Of a stretch of DNA of 41,744 bases, positions 7,298-14,528 are shown in pieces. The number at the start of each line of letters is the position of its first letter. Within the stretch, counting starts at the first letter, position 1. The position numbers were made by a program, and so were the translations under genes. Location of the stretch: assembly GCA_964494985.1 (NCBI GenBank), contig CAZBUB010000022.1, forward strand, positions 1 to 41,744, in the 5' to 3' direction. The stretch comes from CAZBUB01 sp964494985. GTDB taxonomy: Bacteria > Desulfobacterota > Desulfovibrionia > Desulfovibrionales > Desulfothermaceae. Under the pieces are notes generated by a model, which searched no databases, had not been told where the DNA came from, and saw only the letters and a list, made by a program, of their open reading frames with translations.

Positions 7298-8218
7298 CTA
7301 TAACAACCCAATGATAATAGGCAGGGTGATTCCCGAAAACAGGGTGCTGAAAAGGATCACTGCTGCTAGCAGCTCCGGGGACTTGTTGAACCTTATGGCA
7401 TACATGAGCGGCAATATGGCTGAGGGGGCAGAGGTCTGCAGAACAGCCACAGACTGCTCCAGTCCATGCACAGAAAGTAGCAACAGGATGCTGCTGGCTG
7501 CCAGGGGGGAGATTACCAGCCGGACGAGCACGGCAGTGGATACCATTGAGGCGAACCTCAAAGCATTGTGCTTCAAGCCAGCCAGGGAAATGGAGGCCAG
7601 CTGCAGCCCAAGTATGAAAATGAGCAAGGGTATGGCCCCGGCACTTATCAGCTGCAGGCCTTTTTGGATGCTGCCTGGTACCGGTATTTGCAGCCAGGTA
7701 AAAAGCAGGGCCAGCAAAAAGGCATAGAAGATAGGGATCCTTAGCACGTCCAGCAGGATATCCTTGAGCTTGGTTTTATCGCTGCTCAAGTAGATGGCCA
7801 AGGTGCATAAGGGGATATTGAAGATTACAAAATAGATGATGGACAAGGGCACTGCCTGCTCTCCAAAGGAGAAATGGATCAAGGGCAGTCCGAAATTGCC
7901 CACATTTATCATGGAGGCCCCGAGGACAAAGGAGTTCCTGTCTCCTGCATCCAGGCGCAGCAGCCAGGCCAGTGCCAGGCTGACTGCTATCAGGCACGTG
8001 GTTAAAAGGAGCATAAAGGCAAAAGGCAGGGCCAGCTCGCTGAACTCCACAGAGCGCCTGGTAAGGGAGTCAAAGACAAAAACAGGTGCAAACAGGGCCA
8101 AGGCCAGGTTGGCCAGGGGTTTGAGGTCAGGTTTGTATATCCAGTTATAGATATAGGCCAGCAGGATGATCAAGAAGATGGGCAGAATGGAGTTGTTGAA
8201 GATGATCAGATAGTGCAT
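7298..8218 (-). CDS. AEC family transporter (auxin efflux carrier/malate permease type)
   Basis: This inner-membrane secondary transporter of about 306 residues has ten or so hydrophobic segments. Family hallmarks are the N-terminal NSILPIFLIILLAY helix, a FVLGASMINVGNFGLPL segment with the conserved Asn-Xaa-Gly-Xaa-Xaa-Gly-Leu-Pro motif, and the closing TSAPSAILPLMYA helix. Bacterial members move malate, malonate or other dicarboxylates, while many are uncharacterised; the substrate here is unknown. The ATG at 8218 gives the family N terminus. The frame extends to a GTG at 8284, but neither has a convincing ribosome binding site. It is transcribed away from the Uup gene's 3' end with about 230 bases between them. 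Confidence 0.85.
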   Translation of the reverse strand: MHYLIIFNNSILPIFLIILLAYIYNWIYKPDLKPLANLALALFAPVFVFDSLTRRSVEFSELALPFAFMLLLTTCLIAVSLALAWLLRLDAGDRNSFVLGASMINVGNFGLPLIHFSFGEQAVPLSIIYFVIFNIPLCTLAIYLSSDKTKLKDILLDVLRIPIFYAFLLALLFTWLQIPVPGSIQKGLQLISAGAIPLLIFILGLQLASISLAGLKHNALRFASMVSTAVLVRLVISPLAASSILLLLSVHGLEQSVAVLQTSAPSAILPLMYAIRFNKSPELLAAVILFSTLFSGITLPIIIGLL

Positions 8219-8447
8219 TTCAGGTATCTTGAGTAGGAATAGCAAAAAAGTAGCTTCAGGCAGCAGTCCAAAAGCTTCTGCCACAGCACAGGGTCAAGAC
8301 CCTTGTTGCAGCCCCTTAGCACAAGAGCAGCCCCAAGTGCTTAATTGGCTTAATACTGAAACCCCCATGACGACCCTCCCCTACCCCCACATTTGACACC
8401 CAGCTAAATACTGCTCTGCCGTAACCTATGCTCTATTTAGCCAGGTA

Positions 8448-10382
8448 TCAATACTTGGCTGCCAGACTTGTGCCCTGATTTTGGCCAAGGCTTTCCAGCT
8501 CCTCCCATCGCTCATAAGCAGCCTCGATCTCTGCCTGTAGCGGTTCGAGCCTGTTCACCGTCTCTGTAATCGCAGATTCCTCCTGGCGATAAAAACCTTC
8601 AGCAGCCATGGCCTGATGCAGACGCGCCAGTTCTTCTTCCCTGGCCTCTATCTCCTCCGGCAGGCGCTCCAATTCCCGAGCCTGGGCAAAAGTCAAGCGC
8701 GCGGGCCGGGCTTTGGGCTCCCTTTTTGCGGCTGGAGCCTTTTTCCTGCTCTTGGGACGGCTTTCCGGTCCTGATCCATTCCCCAGCTGCCCCCAATCCG
8801 GTACAGCCCCTGCATATTCCACCACATGGCCCTGGCCCTGGAAAACAAGGGTCGAAGAGACCACGTTTTCCAGAAACTGCCGGTCGTGGCTGACCACCAA
8901 AACAGTTCCTGCAAACTCAACCAGCTTGGCTTCTAGAAGCTCCAAGGTCTCGCTGTCCAGATCATTGGTAGGTTCGTCCAAGACCAGGACATTGGCCGGC
9001 TTGGCAAACAAAAGAGCCAGCAAAAGACGGTTGCGCTCGCCTCCGGACAGCAGCTTGCTAGGCACTTGGGCCCGCTCAGGAGTGAACAAAAAATCGCGCA
9101 GGTAGGACACCACATGCTGCCGTCTGCCCCCGGCATCCAAAAAGTCGTTGCCTTGGGCTACAATCTTTCTGGCCGGGATCTCCGGAGGCAGGGCTTCCCG
9201 CATCTGGTCGGAATAGGCAATATGCAGGTTGGCTCCAAGCCGGATGGTTCCTTTTTGTGGAGCAATCTTGCCCAAAAGCCCCTGCAGCAGGGTGGTCTTG
9301 CCGCATCCGTTGGGACCCACAATGCCCACTTTGTCCCCTCGTTGCATAACTAAAGAAAAATCAGAAACAAGAGGAAGCTGGTGGTCATAGCCCAAACTGA
9401 TATTCTGGGCTTCGACGACAATCCGTCCGCTTCGTCTGGCTTCCTGAATGGCCATTTTGGCCTGGCCTTCACGTTGACGCCGCTGTCGACACTCGCGTCG
9501 CAGTTGTTCCAAGGCCCGAACCCGGCCCATATTTCTCTTGCGCCGGGCTTTCAGCCCCTTGCGCAGCCAGACCTCCTCTTCAGCCAGGCGCTGGTCCTGA
9601 CGCCGCCACTCTTCCTGTTCAGCAGCCAAAGCTGCATCTTTGCGCTGAGCATAGGTGTCGTAATCACAGGCCCACCTGGTCAGTGTTCCCCGGTCCAGCT
9701 CAAGAATTCCATTGGCCACCCTGCGCACAAAGGCCCGGTCGTGGGATACGAATACCAGGGTGGGAACGTGGCGCAGCAGGTAATCTTCCAGCCACTGGAT
9801 GGACTGCATATCCAGATGGTTGGTGGGTTCATCCAGAAACAGGATATCCGGATTTCCGACCAGTGCTTTGGCCAGCAAGGCTCGACGTAAAACGCCACCG
9901 GAAAGACCGCTGGTTAAGGCCGTCCCATCCAGCTTCAAACGAGTCAGCATCTCCTGTATCTTCTGGTCCGCCTCCCAGCCGTTGTGACGCTCCACCTCCT
10001 GCTGCGCAGCCTCCAGAGTCTGGTAATCCCGGCTCTGCCCCTGCTCCAGATCCGCCATTTGCTGTTGATAGGCAATGAGGCTTTCCCCCTGCAGTCCCAG
10101 TCCGGAAGCAACCAGGGCATACGCGGTTCCTTGCATGTCCTCTTCAGGAATCTCTTGAGCCAGATGGGCTGTGTGCAGATCTGGGGAAAGATGAACGGTT
10201 CCTGAGTCTGGAATCTGCATTCTTTGCAGGATATGCATCAGTGTGGACTTGCCCGCACCGTTTCTTCCCAGCAGACAAAGGCGCTCACCAAAATGGATTG
10301 TCACATCCACATGGTCTAGGATGGGTTGGCCGACGTAGTTCAAACACAGCTGCGATGCTGAGAGCAGTGCCTTTTTCTCCAT
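8448..10382 (-). CDS. uup: ABC-F ATPase, Uup type
   Basis: This 644-residue soluble protein has two ABC ATPase domains and no membrane segments. Domain one has Walker A GRNGAGKST (about 39-47), signature LSGGVLRRALLAKAL and Walker B LFLDEPTNHLD. Domain two has GPNGCGKTT, LSGGERNRLLLALL and LVLDEPTNDLD. A basic linker (KSRKKAPAAKREPKARP) leads to a C-terminal coiled coil with LPEEIEAREEELARL, the Uup-specific DNA-binding extension. ABC-F proteins act on ribosomes; Uup also affects transposon excision in E. coli. The ATG at 10382 has no strong Shine-Dalgarno sequence. The next gene upstream on this strand, the aldo/keto reductase, is separated by a hairpin. Confidence 0.93.
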   Translation of the reverse strand: MEKKALLSASQLCLNYVGQPILDHVDVTIHFGERLCLLGRNGAGKSTLMHILQRMQIPDSGTVHLSPDLHTAHLAQEIPEEDMQGTAYALVASGLGLQGESLIAYQQQMADLEQGQSRDYQTLEAAQQEVERHNGWEADQKIQEMLTRLKLDGTALTSGLSGGVLRRALLAKALVGNPDILFLDEPTNHLDMQSIQWLEDYLLRHVPTLVFVSHDRAFVRRVANGILELDRGTLTRWACDYDTYAQRKDAALAAEQEEWRRQDQRLAEEEVWLRKGLKARRKRNMGRVRALEQLRRECRQRRQREGQAKMAIQEARRSGRIVVEAQNISLGYDHQLPLVSDFSLVMQRGDKVGIVGPNGCGKTTLLQGLLGKIAPQKGTIRLGANLHIAYSDQMREALPPEIPARKIVAQGNDFLDAGGRRQHVVSYLRDFLFTPERAQVPSKLLSGGERNRLLLALLFAKPANVLVLDEPTNDLDSETLELLEAKLVEFAGTVLVVSHDRQFLENVVSSTLVFQGQGHVVEYAGAVPDWGQLGNGSGPESRPKSRKKAPAAKREPKARPARLTFAQARELERLPEEIEAREEELARLHQAMAAEGFYRQEESAITETVNRLEPLQAEIEAAYERWEELESLGQNQGTSLAAKY

Positions 10383-10423
10383 ATTTGTAAATCACAAGAT
10401 AAAATTATTATTTCAAATGGTTA

Positions 10424-10449
10424 AAAGAGATTCTGGTGCAAATCTCTTT
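10424..10449 (-). terminator. Hairpin after aldo/keto reductase
   Basis: A perfect 9-base stem (AAAGAGATT with AATCTCTTT, 8-base loop) lies 80 bases past the aldo/keto reductase stop and just before the uup start. On the minus strand the stem ends in a short U run, so weak intrinsic termination is plausible. Confidence 0.5.
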
Positions 10450-10527
10450 GGCTGCAGCGACTTCCGAGTGGAGCCTGAAGTCCTCAGACGCGGTTTTGTG
10501 GAGCACGGATACTCGGAGCTTCCCTGT

Positions 10528-11379
10528 TTAGCTCCTGCCTCGGTAAAAGGCCAGACGCTGAGCCTGGGAAGCAACTATGTTTTCCAGCTTGGTTTGATGA
10601 TCCTCTGAGAGGGGACCCTGCTGTGCGGCCTGGGCCAGTTCCTGGACCTCATTAGGGGTGGAGCAGCCCACGATGATCACATCCATTCTGGTCCCGAACA
10701 GGGCGTAGCGGATCAATTTCTCCGCAGTCAGACCGTGGTCCGGCTGGACATAGTTTCGGGCCCCCAGGCACTTCATCCCGATCACGGCCATATTTTTGTC
10801 CCTGGCCTGCTGGACCACGAGGTCCAGAAAGCCGTCCAGGTTCGATTCAACAGGATTAGCCGGCAGCAGAACCGAGTCCAGGGGCCAATTGCGCACGCAG
10901 GTCTGCAGAATATGCGGGTCATGGTGGCCTGTGACACCTATGTGCTTGACAAGGCCTTGTTCCCTGGCCTTTATGAAGGCGTTCAGGGCCCCGTCCCTGG
11001 CTTCGAGTTGCCTGAGATCCTGGATTGTTCTTACGTCATGGATCTGCCACAGGTCCAGAGAATCTGTGTGTAGGGTTTTCAAGGAGGTCTCCAGGTCCTG
11101 CATGGCCTGGGAAAACGTTCGGCCAGCGGATTTGCTGGTCTGAAAGATCTTTTTTCTGGTCTCAGGCTGTTCGCGCCAGATTGACCCCAGATAGGCTTGG
11201 CTGCCTGAGTAAGCTGGAGCCGTGTCAAAATAGGTGATGGACTGGGCGATGGCCTCTTGGATCACTGCTCTGGCCTCAGTGTCTTGACCAAAAGTCCGCA
11301 GAACGCCTTCGCCTCCTAAGCCAACTCTGGTGACTTCTGGGCCGTCAGGGGTAAAGGGTATGGTGGGCAGGCTGAACAT
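10528..11379 (-). CDS. Aldo/keto reductase
   Basis: This 283-residue TIM-barrel NAD(P)H-dependent oxidoreductase belongs to the aldo/keto reductase superfamily. The catalytic tetrad is visible: Asp and Tyr in FDTAPAYSGS, Lys in FQTSKSAG and His in LWQIHDV. The C-terminal part carries an IIVGCSTPNEVQE motif typical of the nucleotide-binding end. The substrate is not predictable. The ATG at 11379 has AGGAG six bases upstream; the frame is open to 11409, but the extra codons add nothing conserved. It is downstream of the selenothioredoxin gene on the same strand with a 66-base gap, so it might be the third gene of a trxB operon. Confidence 0.9.
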   Translation of the reverse strand: MFSLPTIPFTPDGPEVTRVGLGGEGVLRTFGQDTEARAVIQEAIAQSITYFDTAPAYSGSQAYLGSIWREQPETRKKIFQTSKSAGRTFSQAMQDLETSLKTLHTDSLDLWQIHDVRTIQDLRQLEARDGALNAFIKAREQGLVKHIGVTGHHDPHILQTCVRNWPLDSVLLPANPVESNLDGFLDLVVQQARDKNMAVIGMKCLGARNYVQPDHGLTAEKLIRYALFGTRMDVIIVGCSTPNEVQELAQAAQQGPLSEDHQTKLENIVASQAQRLAFYRGRS

Positions 11380-11445
11380 GCTTTCTCCTGGCCCAGCATG
11401 CTTGTTCAAGAATGCTGGGCAGCTAGATTGAACTTTTGTCTCATT

Positions 11446-11787
11446 TTATTTGGAATACTTGTCTACTTCGGCTGCAAGGGCTTTGCGTGGTCCTCGGTCA
11501 TCTTTACCGAGCTCCATGCCCGCAATTTGCTCACCGCTCCGGTAGATGTAAAGATATGGAACTGATGGCACATCCTTTAAATCCGGCGGGCGCTGCTGGT
11601 GCAGCTCAAAGAGTGTCAGCTTGGCTTTTTGCGGATCGACCCGATCCGCTAAGGTCCCTTCAAACAGAGGAACCGTTTTCTGGCAGGCGGGTCAACCCTT
11701 GTCATGGGCCAGGAGCAAGACGTCCCGATTCCCCTCGCCCAGCACCTCTGCATCAAAGTTGTGTGCAGTTATGTCTGTGATTTCCAT
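11446..11787 (-). CDS. Thioredoxin with in-frame UGA at the active site (probable selenocysteine)
   Basis: This is a 113-residue thioredoxin-fold protein if UGA at codon 32 (bases 11692-11694) is read as selenocysteine. The sequence around it reads AHDKG-U32-PA-C35-QKTVPLFE, placing the UGA exactly where E. coli thioredoxin has Cys32 of its CGPC motif. The frame stays thioredoxin-like on both sides: ITDITAHNFD at the start, and VPSVPYLYIYRSGEQIAG with the cis-proline, then a stop at 11446. The ATG at 11787 has AAGGAGG six bases upstream and begins 10 bases after the trxB stop, so the pair is an operon. A SECIS-like stem-loop follows the UGA. The alternative is a nonsense mutation hitting the catalytic Cys. 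The lack of any other lesion and the exact position favour Sec. The segment before the UGA lacks the usual FWA-W. Confidence 0.8.
11646..11694 (-). promoter_or_regulatory. Candidate bacterial SECIS element
   Basis: Immediately 3' of the UGA the RNA can fold. A lower stem pairs CCGC (11690-11687) with GCGG (11649-11646). After internal unpaired bases, an apical stem GGUUCCU (11674-11668) pairs with AGGGACC (11659-11653), including one U-G pair. An extra U-A pair above a bulged C would leave the loop GUUUG. The apical loop starts 23-26 bases after the UGA, within the usual bacterial range, and a bulge beneath a G-starting loop recalls the E. coli fdhF element. Folding was done by eye. Confidence 0.5.
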
Positions 11788-11797
11788 ATTCTCCTCC

Positions 11798-12748
11798 TTA
11801 CATATTTTGGTTGGTATCGCAGGGAGATGCATAAGCCTCGCCTTGCACCCATTTTAAAAGCTCCAGCATGGCTTTTGCCCCTTGCCCAGCTGCAATAATG
11901 GCCTGTTTGTACTTATCTCCGTCGCAGACGTCTCCAGCAGCATAGACACCGGAACAGGCGGACATAGTGGTCGGATCAACTCTGATTTCATTTTTGTCAT
12001 TCAAGGAGACCAAATGCTGCACCAGACTGCTTGCCGGCACTAAGCCGATATTAACAAATACTCCGTCTGCATGGACTGTGTATTGCTGACTTTCCACTTC
12101 ATAAACAACTTCGTTGGCAATTCCTTTACCTTGCAGCTCAACAACCTGGGCATTTGTAATAAGCTCATACATTGCAGAAGGAAGCTGGTTGAGGTCTTTG
12201 ATGATATCTGCATGTCCGTGCAGCTGGTTGTCTCGAATCACTTGAGTGATGAAACAATTTTGTTCCTTCACCAAGGAGCGGACCACCTGATTAGCCGAAT
12301 CACCACCGCCGATGACTATTGCACGGCCATTCTTGAACTTCGCTCCATCGCAAATGGCGCACCGAAACACGTGATTTTGATCTTCTCCAGGCACATCCAG
12401 CTTGCGATAGTCTGCTCCAGTTGCAATCAACAGACCGTTCGCAGTATATTCATCACCAATATCTGTAATGAGCGTAAATACATTGTCGCTTTCTTTTTGA
12501 ATAGACTCTATGAGCTCTCCGTGCCGTAAGTCCACAGAGGACTTTTTCAGGTGCGAAAACCACTGATCAGCCAGCTCCTGTCCTGTCGAACCAGGCATTC
12601 CAAGCCAATTATTCACTTCATCCGAGGTGGTTATTTGACCACCCGGCTTGTCGGTAAAGAATAGAGTTTCCACATGTTCCTGGGCATAGACCGCAGCGCT
12701 CATTGCCGCGGGCCCGCCCCCAATAATGGCGATACGCTTCTTGGTCAT
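11798..12748 (-). CDS. trxB: Thioredoxin reductase, atypical (lacks the NADPH phosphate-binding Arg pair)
   Basis: This is a 316-residue low-molecular-weight thioredoxin-disulfide reductase. It has FAD-binding IIGGGPAAMSAA (about 8-19), redox-active C130-AI-C133 followed by DGA, a second Rossmann motif VIGGGDSAN (about 145-153) and the C-terminal FAD motif GVYAAGDV. In ordinary NADPH enzymes the second nucleotide domain carries HRRxxxR. Here that position reads QVIRDNQLHGHAD, with no Arg pair, so the donor may be NADH or something other than NADPH (inference). The ATG at 12748 has AGGA upstream; a longer frame to 12778 adds nothing conserved. It is followed 10 bases later by the UGA-containing thioredoxin, its likely substrate. 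Confidence 0.92.
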   Translation of the reverse strand: MTKKRIAIIGGGPAAMSAAVYAQEHVETLFFTDKPGGQITTSDEVNNWLGMPGSTGQELADQWFSHLKKSSVDLRHGELIESIQKESDNVFTLITDIGDEYTANGLLIATGADYRKLDVPGEDQNHVFRCAICDGAKFKNGRAIVIGGGDSANQVVRSLVKEQNCFITQVIRDNQLHGHADIIKDLNQLPSAMYELITNAQVVELQGKGIANEVVYEVESQQYTVHADGVFVNIGLVPASSLVQHLVSLNDKNEIRVDPTTMSACSGVYAAGDVCDGDKYKQAIIAAGQGAKAMLELLKWVQGEAYASPCDTNQNM

Positions 12749-13005
12749 GGTTTCCTGCCCCATGTTACACGTTCCCAAGCTTTAGAAAGCTTTTCCCTAA
12801 AAGCGTAGTTATGAATTATTTTCATGACTAGCCCAGTTGAAGCATATTCTTGAGCTTTTTACAAAACTTTGCAGGTGCTCAGGGCGTGTTCGCTTTGCTT
12901 GGGATCATCCCCCAGGGACACACACAGCCTGAACACTTGTTCTCAAGCATTGCCAGGTCGCGCAGCTGTGGCCTTAGCCTGTTGCCATGAGCCTTATGAC
13001 CCGGC

Positions 13006-13353
13006 TCAAAAAGTGATTATTTCATGTCCGCTGTGCTGAAAGCCCGCCATGCTAGGATGGCCCGACATATCATCCAAAAGTTCTATGCCCTGATCCCTGG
13101 CATCTTCCAGTGTGCCCATCTTATGGGAGCAGGCCCTGCAAGCTCCATACACAAGCCCTTGCTCCCTGGCCTTTGCCCATAATTCTTGTAATGGATGATC
13201 TTCCTTCACAAGCTCTGGAATAAGCTTTGTTGCCGCACCTTCTATCACGATCCCTACTTCATGGCCTTTTTCCTTCATATCCAAAGAATTGAGCAAGACA
13301 TGAATAAAACACATATCATCAGCATTGAACACAAACAAAACTGTTTTTTGCAT
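13006..13353 (-). CDS. DsrE-family protein
   Basis: This is a 115-residue protein of the DsrE/DsrF-like fold, a family with sulfur-relay and persulfide-carrying members as well as many uncharacterised ones. It starts with a beta strand QKTVLFVFN and ends HSGHEIITF, as family members do. Two Cys lie in the loop GA-C72-RA-C75-SHKMG, where DsrE-like proteins often keep a conserved Cys. The start is strong: AAGGAGG, six bases, ATG at 13353. It stands about 260 bases upstream of trxB on the same strand; a 6-base hairpin overlaps its stop codon. A role in sulfur handling is plausible but not shown. Confidence 0.8.
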   Translation of the reverse strand: MQKTVLFVFNADDMCFIHVLLNSLDMKEKGHEVGIVIEGAATKLIPELVKEDHPLQELWAKAREQGLVYGACRACSHKMGTLEDARDQGIELLDDMSGHPSMAGFQHSGHEIITF

Positions 13354-13904
13354 AAAAACCTCCTTCGCGAGCTGTGCCAGGCACTGGAAGATACCAGGCT
13401 TGGTTTTGTCTTACAGTTGCCTCCAAAGCCATGAGTTTTTCATTTCTCGAAACATTTCTACCAAGCGTCTCCTTGGCTGGTTGTAGCCCAATTATGGATA
13501 AGATAAGATTTCCGCCCTGTTTCTGCAAGCCTCCCCCATGCGTGATACTTTGAATGGTATATCTGGGAATGAAGTCATATCCAGGCTTGTATGAAGACCA
13601 GTTAGCAGATAGCTTGATTGTCCAAGATGTCAGAAAAGATAGGAGGCCCAAAATGAGGCTGCCGCCAGAGTCCAGGTATACAATGGCCTGAAAGCTGGCA
13701 GTCAATTGTCTTCTCCGACATTGATGGCCCCGTGGTGATTCTATTTGTATGTGTGGAAGGTTTGGGCTTTAATAAGCGACGAATACTATCGTGCACAATG
13801 AGTCTTCGCTCATCTTTGGAAAAGGATCAGGCTCAAGAGAAGAGGCCCTGGGTATCTCAGCCCAGGGGTTGTCAGGAACGGGTCGTCCTGGTACATGTTT
13901 TTTT
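13354..13904. other. Long non-coding stretch before the riboswitch
   Basis: About 550 bases between the divergent DsrE gene and the cobalamin riboswitch. Frames here (such as 13319-13705 minus) lack ribosome binding sites and recognisable sequence. A short 7-base hairpin (CCCTGGG and CCCAGGG) is at 13846-13867. The promoter for the riboswitch transcript should lie at its right end, but I could not define it. Confidence 0.4.
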
Positions 13905-14135
13905 GCCTAACTTTGGTGCTAGAGATAAGGCTCTTTTCAAATTATCCAGACCTTCGGTGGCCAGAATGGCCAAAATAGGGAAGCCGGTGAAATTCCGGCA
14001 CGGTCCCGCCGCTGTGAGTGGGGACGAGGTCCGCATAAATCCACTTTGATGTAAGCTAGATAGCGCGAAGCATCAGGGGAAGGAGCGGATAGTAGAAAGA
14101 TCCATAAGTCAGAAGACCTGCCGAAGGGTCTTAAA
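13905..14135 (+). promoter_or_regulatory. Cobalamin (adenosylcobalamin-class) riboswitch
   Basis: Conserved cobalamin riboswitch blocks appear in order: GGGAAGCCGGTGAAATTCC then GGCACGGTCCCGCCGCTGTG near 13977-14020, a CATCAGGGGAAGG block near 14071-14085, and the B12-box-like AGTCAGAAGACCTGCC near 14108-14123. The order and spacing match the class. A strong terminator follows, so the element probably stops transcription of the ferredoxin-AOR operon when B12 is plentiful. Exact 5' and 3' ends are approximate. Confidence 0.93.
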
Positions 14136-14152
14136 TCTTGCAGGGAGATGGT

Positions 14153-14210
14153 AAATCCCCAAGCTTGTCTGCCCTTTTTTTCTGGGGCGGACTGGTTTGG
14201 GGATTTTTTA
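14153..14210 (+). terminator. Riboswitch expression-platform terminator
   Basis: AAATCCCCAA (14153-14162) pairs perfectly with TTGGGGATTT (14197-14206), enclosing a second stem in which GTCTGCCC pairs with GGGCGGAC, including G-U. The stem is followed by a T run to 14209. It sits between the riboswitch and the ferredoxin start, so it is an attenuator rather than the end of a gene. Confidence 0.85.
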
Positions 14211-14237
14211 TTTAGCAGACCATAGGAGTATCCTCTT

Positions 14238-14528
14238 ATGAAGAAACGGCCTTTAATATTAGTGAATCCTGAAAATTGCCGGGGCTGCAGGAGCTGTGAA
14301 GTTGCCTGCGCCTGGAGGAATAAAGGAGCGTTTAATCCGCGTTTGTCCGGCATACATGTCATGAAGCTGGACAATGCAGGCATGGATTATCCTGTCCTGA
14401 GCTCTGAGTGTCTGGAATGGTTTTGTGGCAAGCAAGCCCCTCAGGCCAGCAGGGCATATGAGCCTGCCTGTGTCACTGCTTGTCAATTTCAAGCCCTGAG
14501 ACTGAACCCGGAGGTGGAGGATGAGTAA
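14238..14528 (+). CDS. Two-cluster ferredoxin partner of AOR
   Basis: This is a 96-residue iron-sulfur protein of the HycB/AOR-associated type. The first motif is C14-xx-C17-xx-C20-xxx-C24 (ENCRGCRSCEVAC). A second set (C58, C63, C78, C82; ECLEWFC and ACVTAC) can complete two 4Fe-4S clusters. The ATG at 14238 has AGGAG upstream (14225-14229). Its last codons overlap the AOR gene by eight bases, so the two are translationally coupled. It most likely carries electrons between the AOR-family enzyme and cellular ferredoxin or another carrier. A cobalamin riboswitch and terminator precede the operon. Confidence 0.85.
   Translation: MKKRPLILVNPENCRGCRSCEVACAWRNKGAFNPRLSGIHVMKLDNAGMDYPVLSSECLEWFCGKQAPQASRAYEPACVTACQFQALRLNPEVEDE

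Noticed and set aside
13006..13010. Second selenoprotein: TGA ending the DsrE-like gene followed by more codons
   Set aside because: The protein ends at the family's usual C terminus (IITF) and the codons after TGA show no similarity.
13319..13705. 128-codon minus-strand frame upstream of the DsrE-like gene
   Set aside because: No ribosome binding site or recognisable motif, and it overlaps the well-supported DsrE start.
13905..14210. Molybdenum/tungsten cofactor riboswitch, because AOR lies downstream
   Set aside because: Conserved blocks (GCCGGTGAAA, GGTCCCGCCGCTGTG, AGACCTGCC) are those of the cobalamin class, not the Moco motif.
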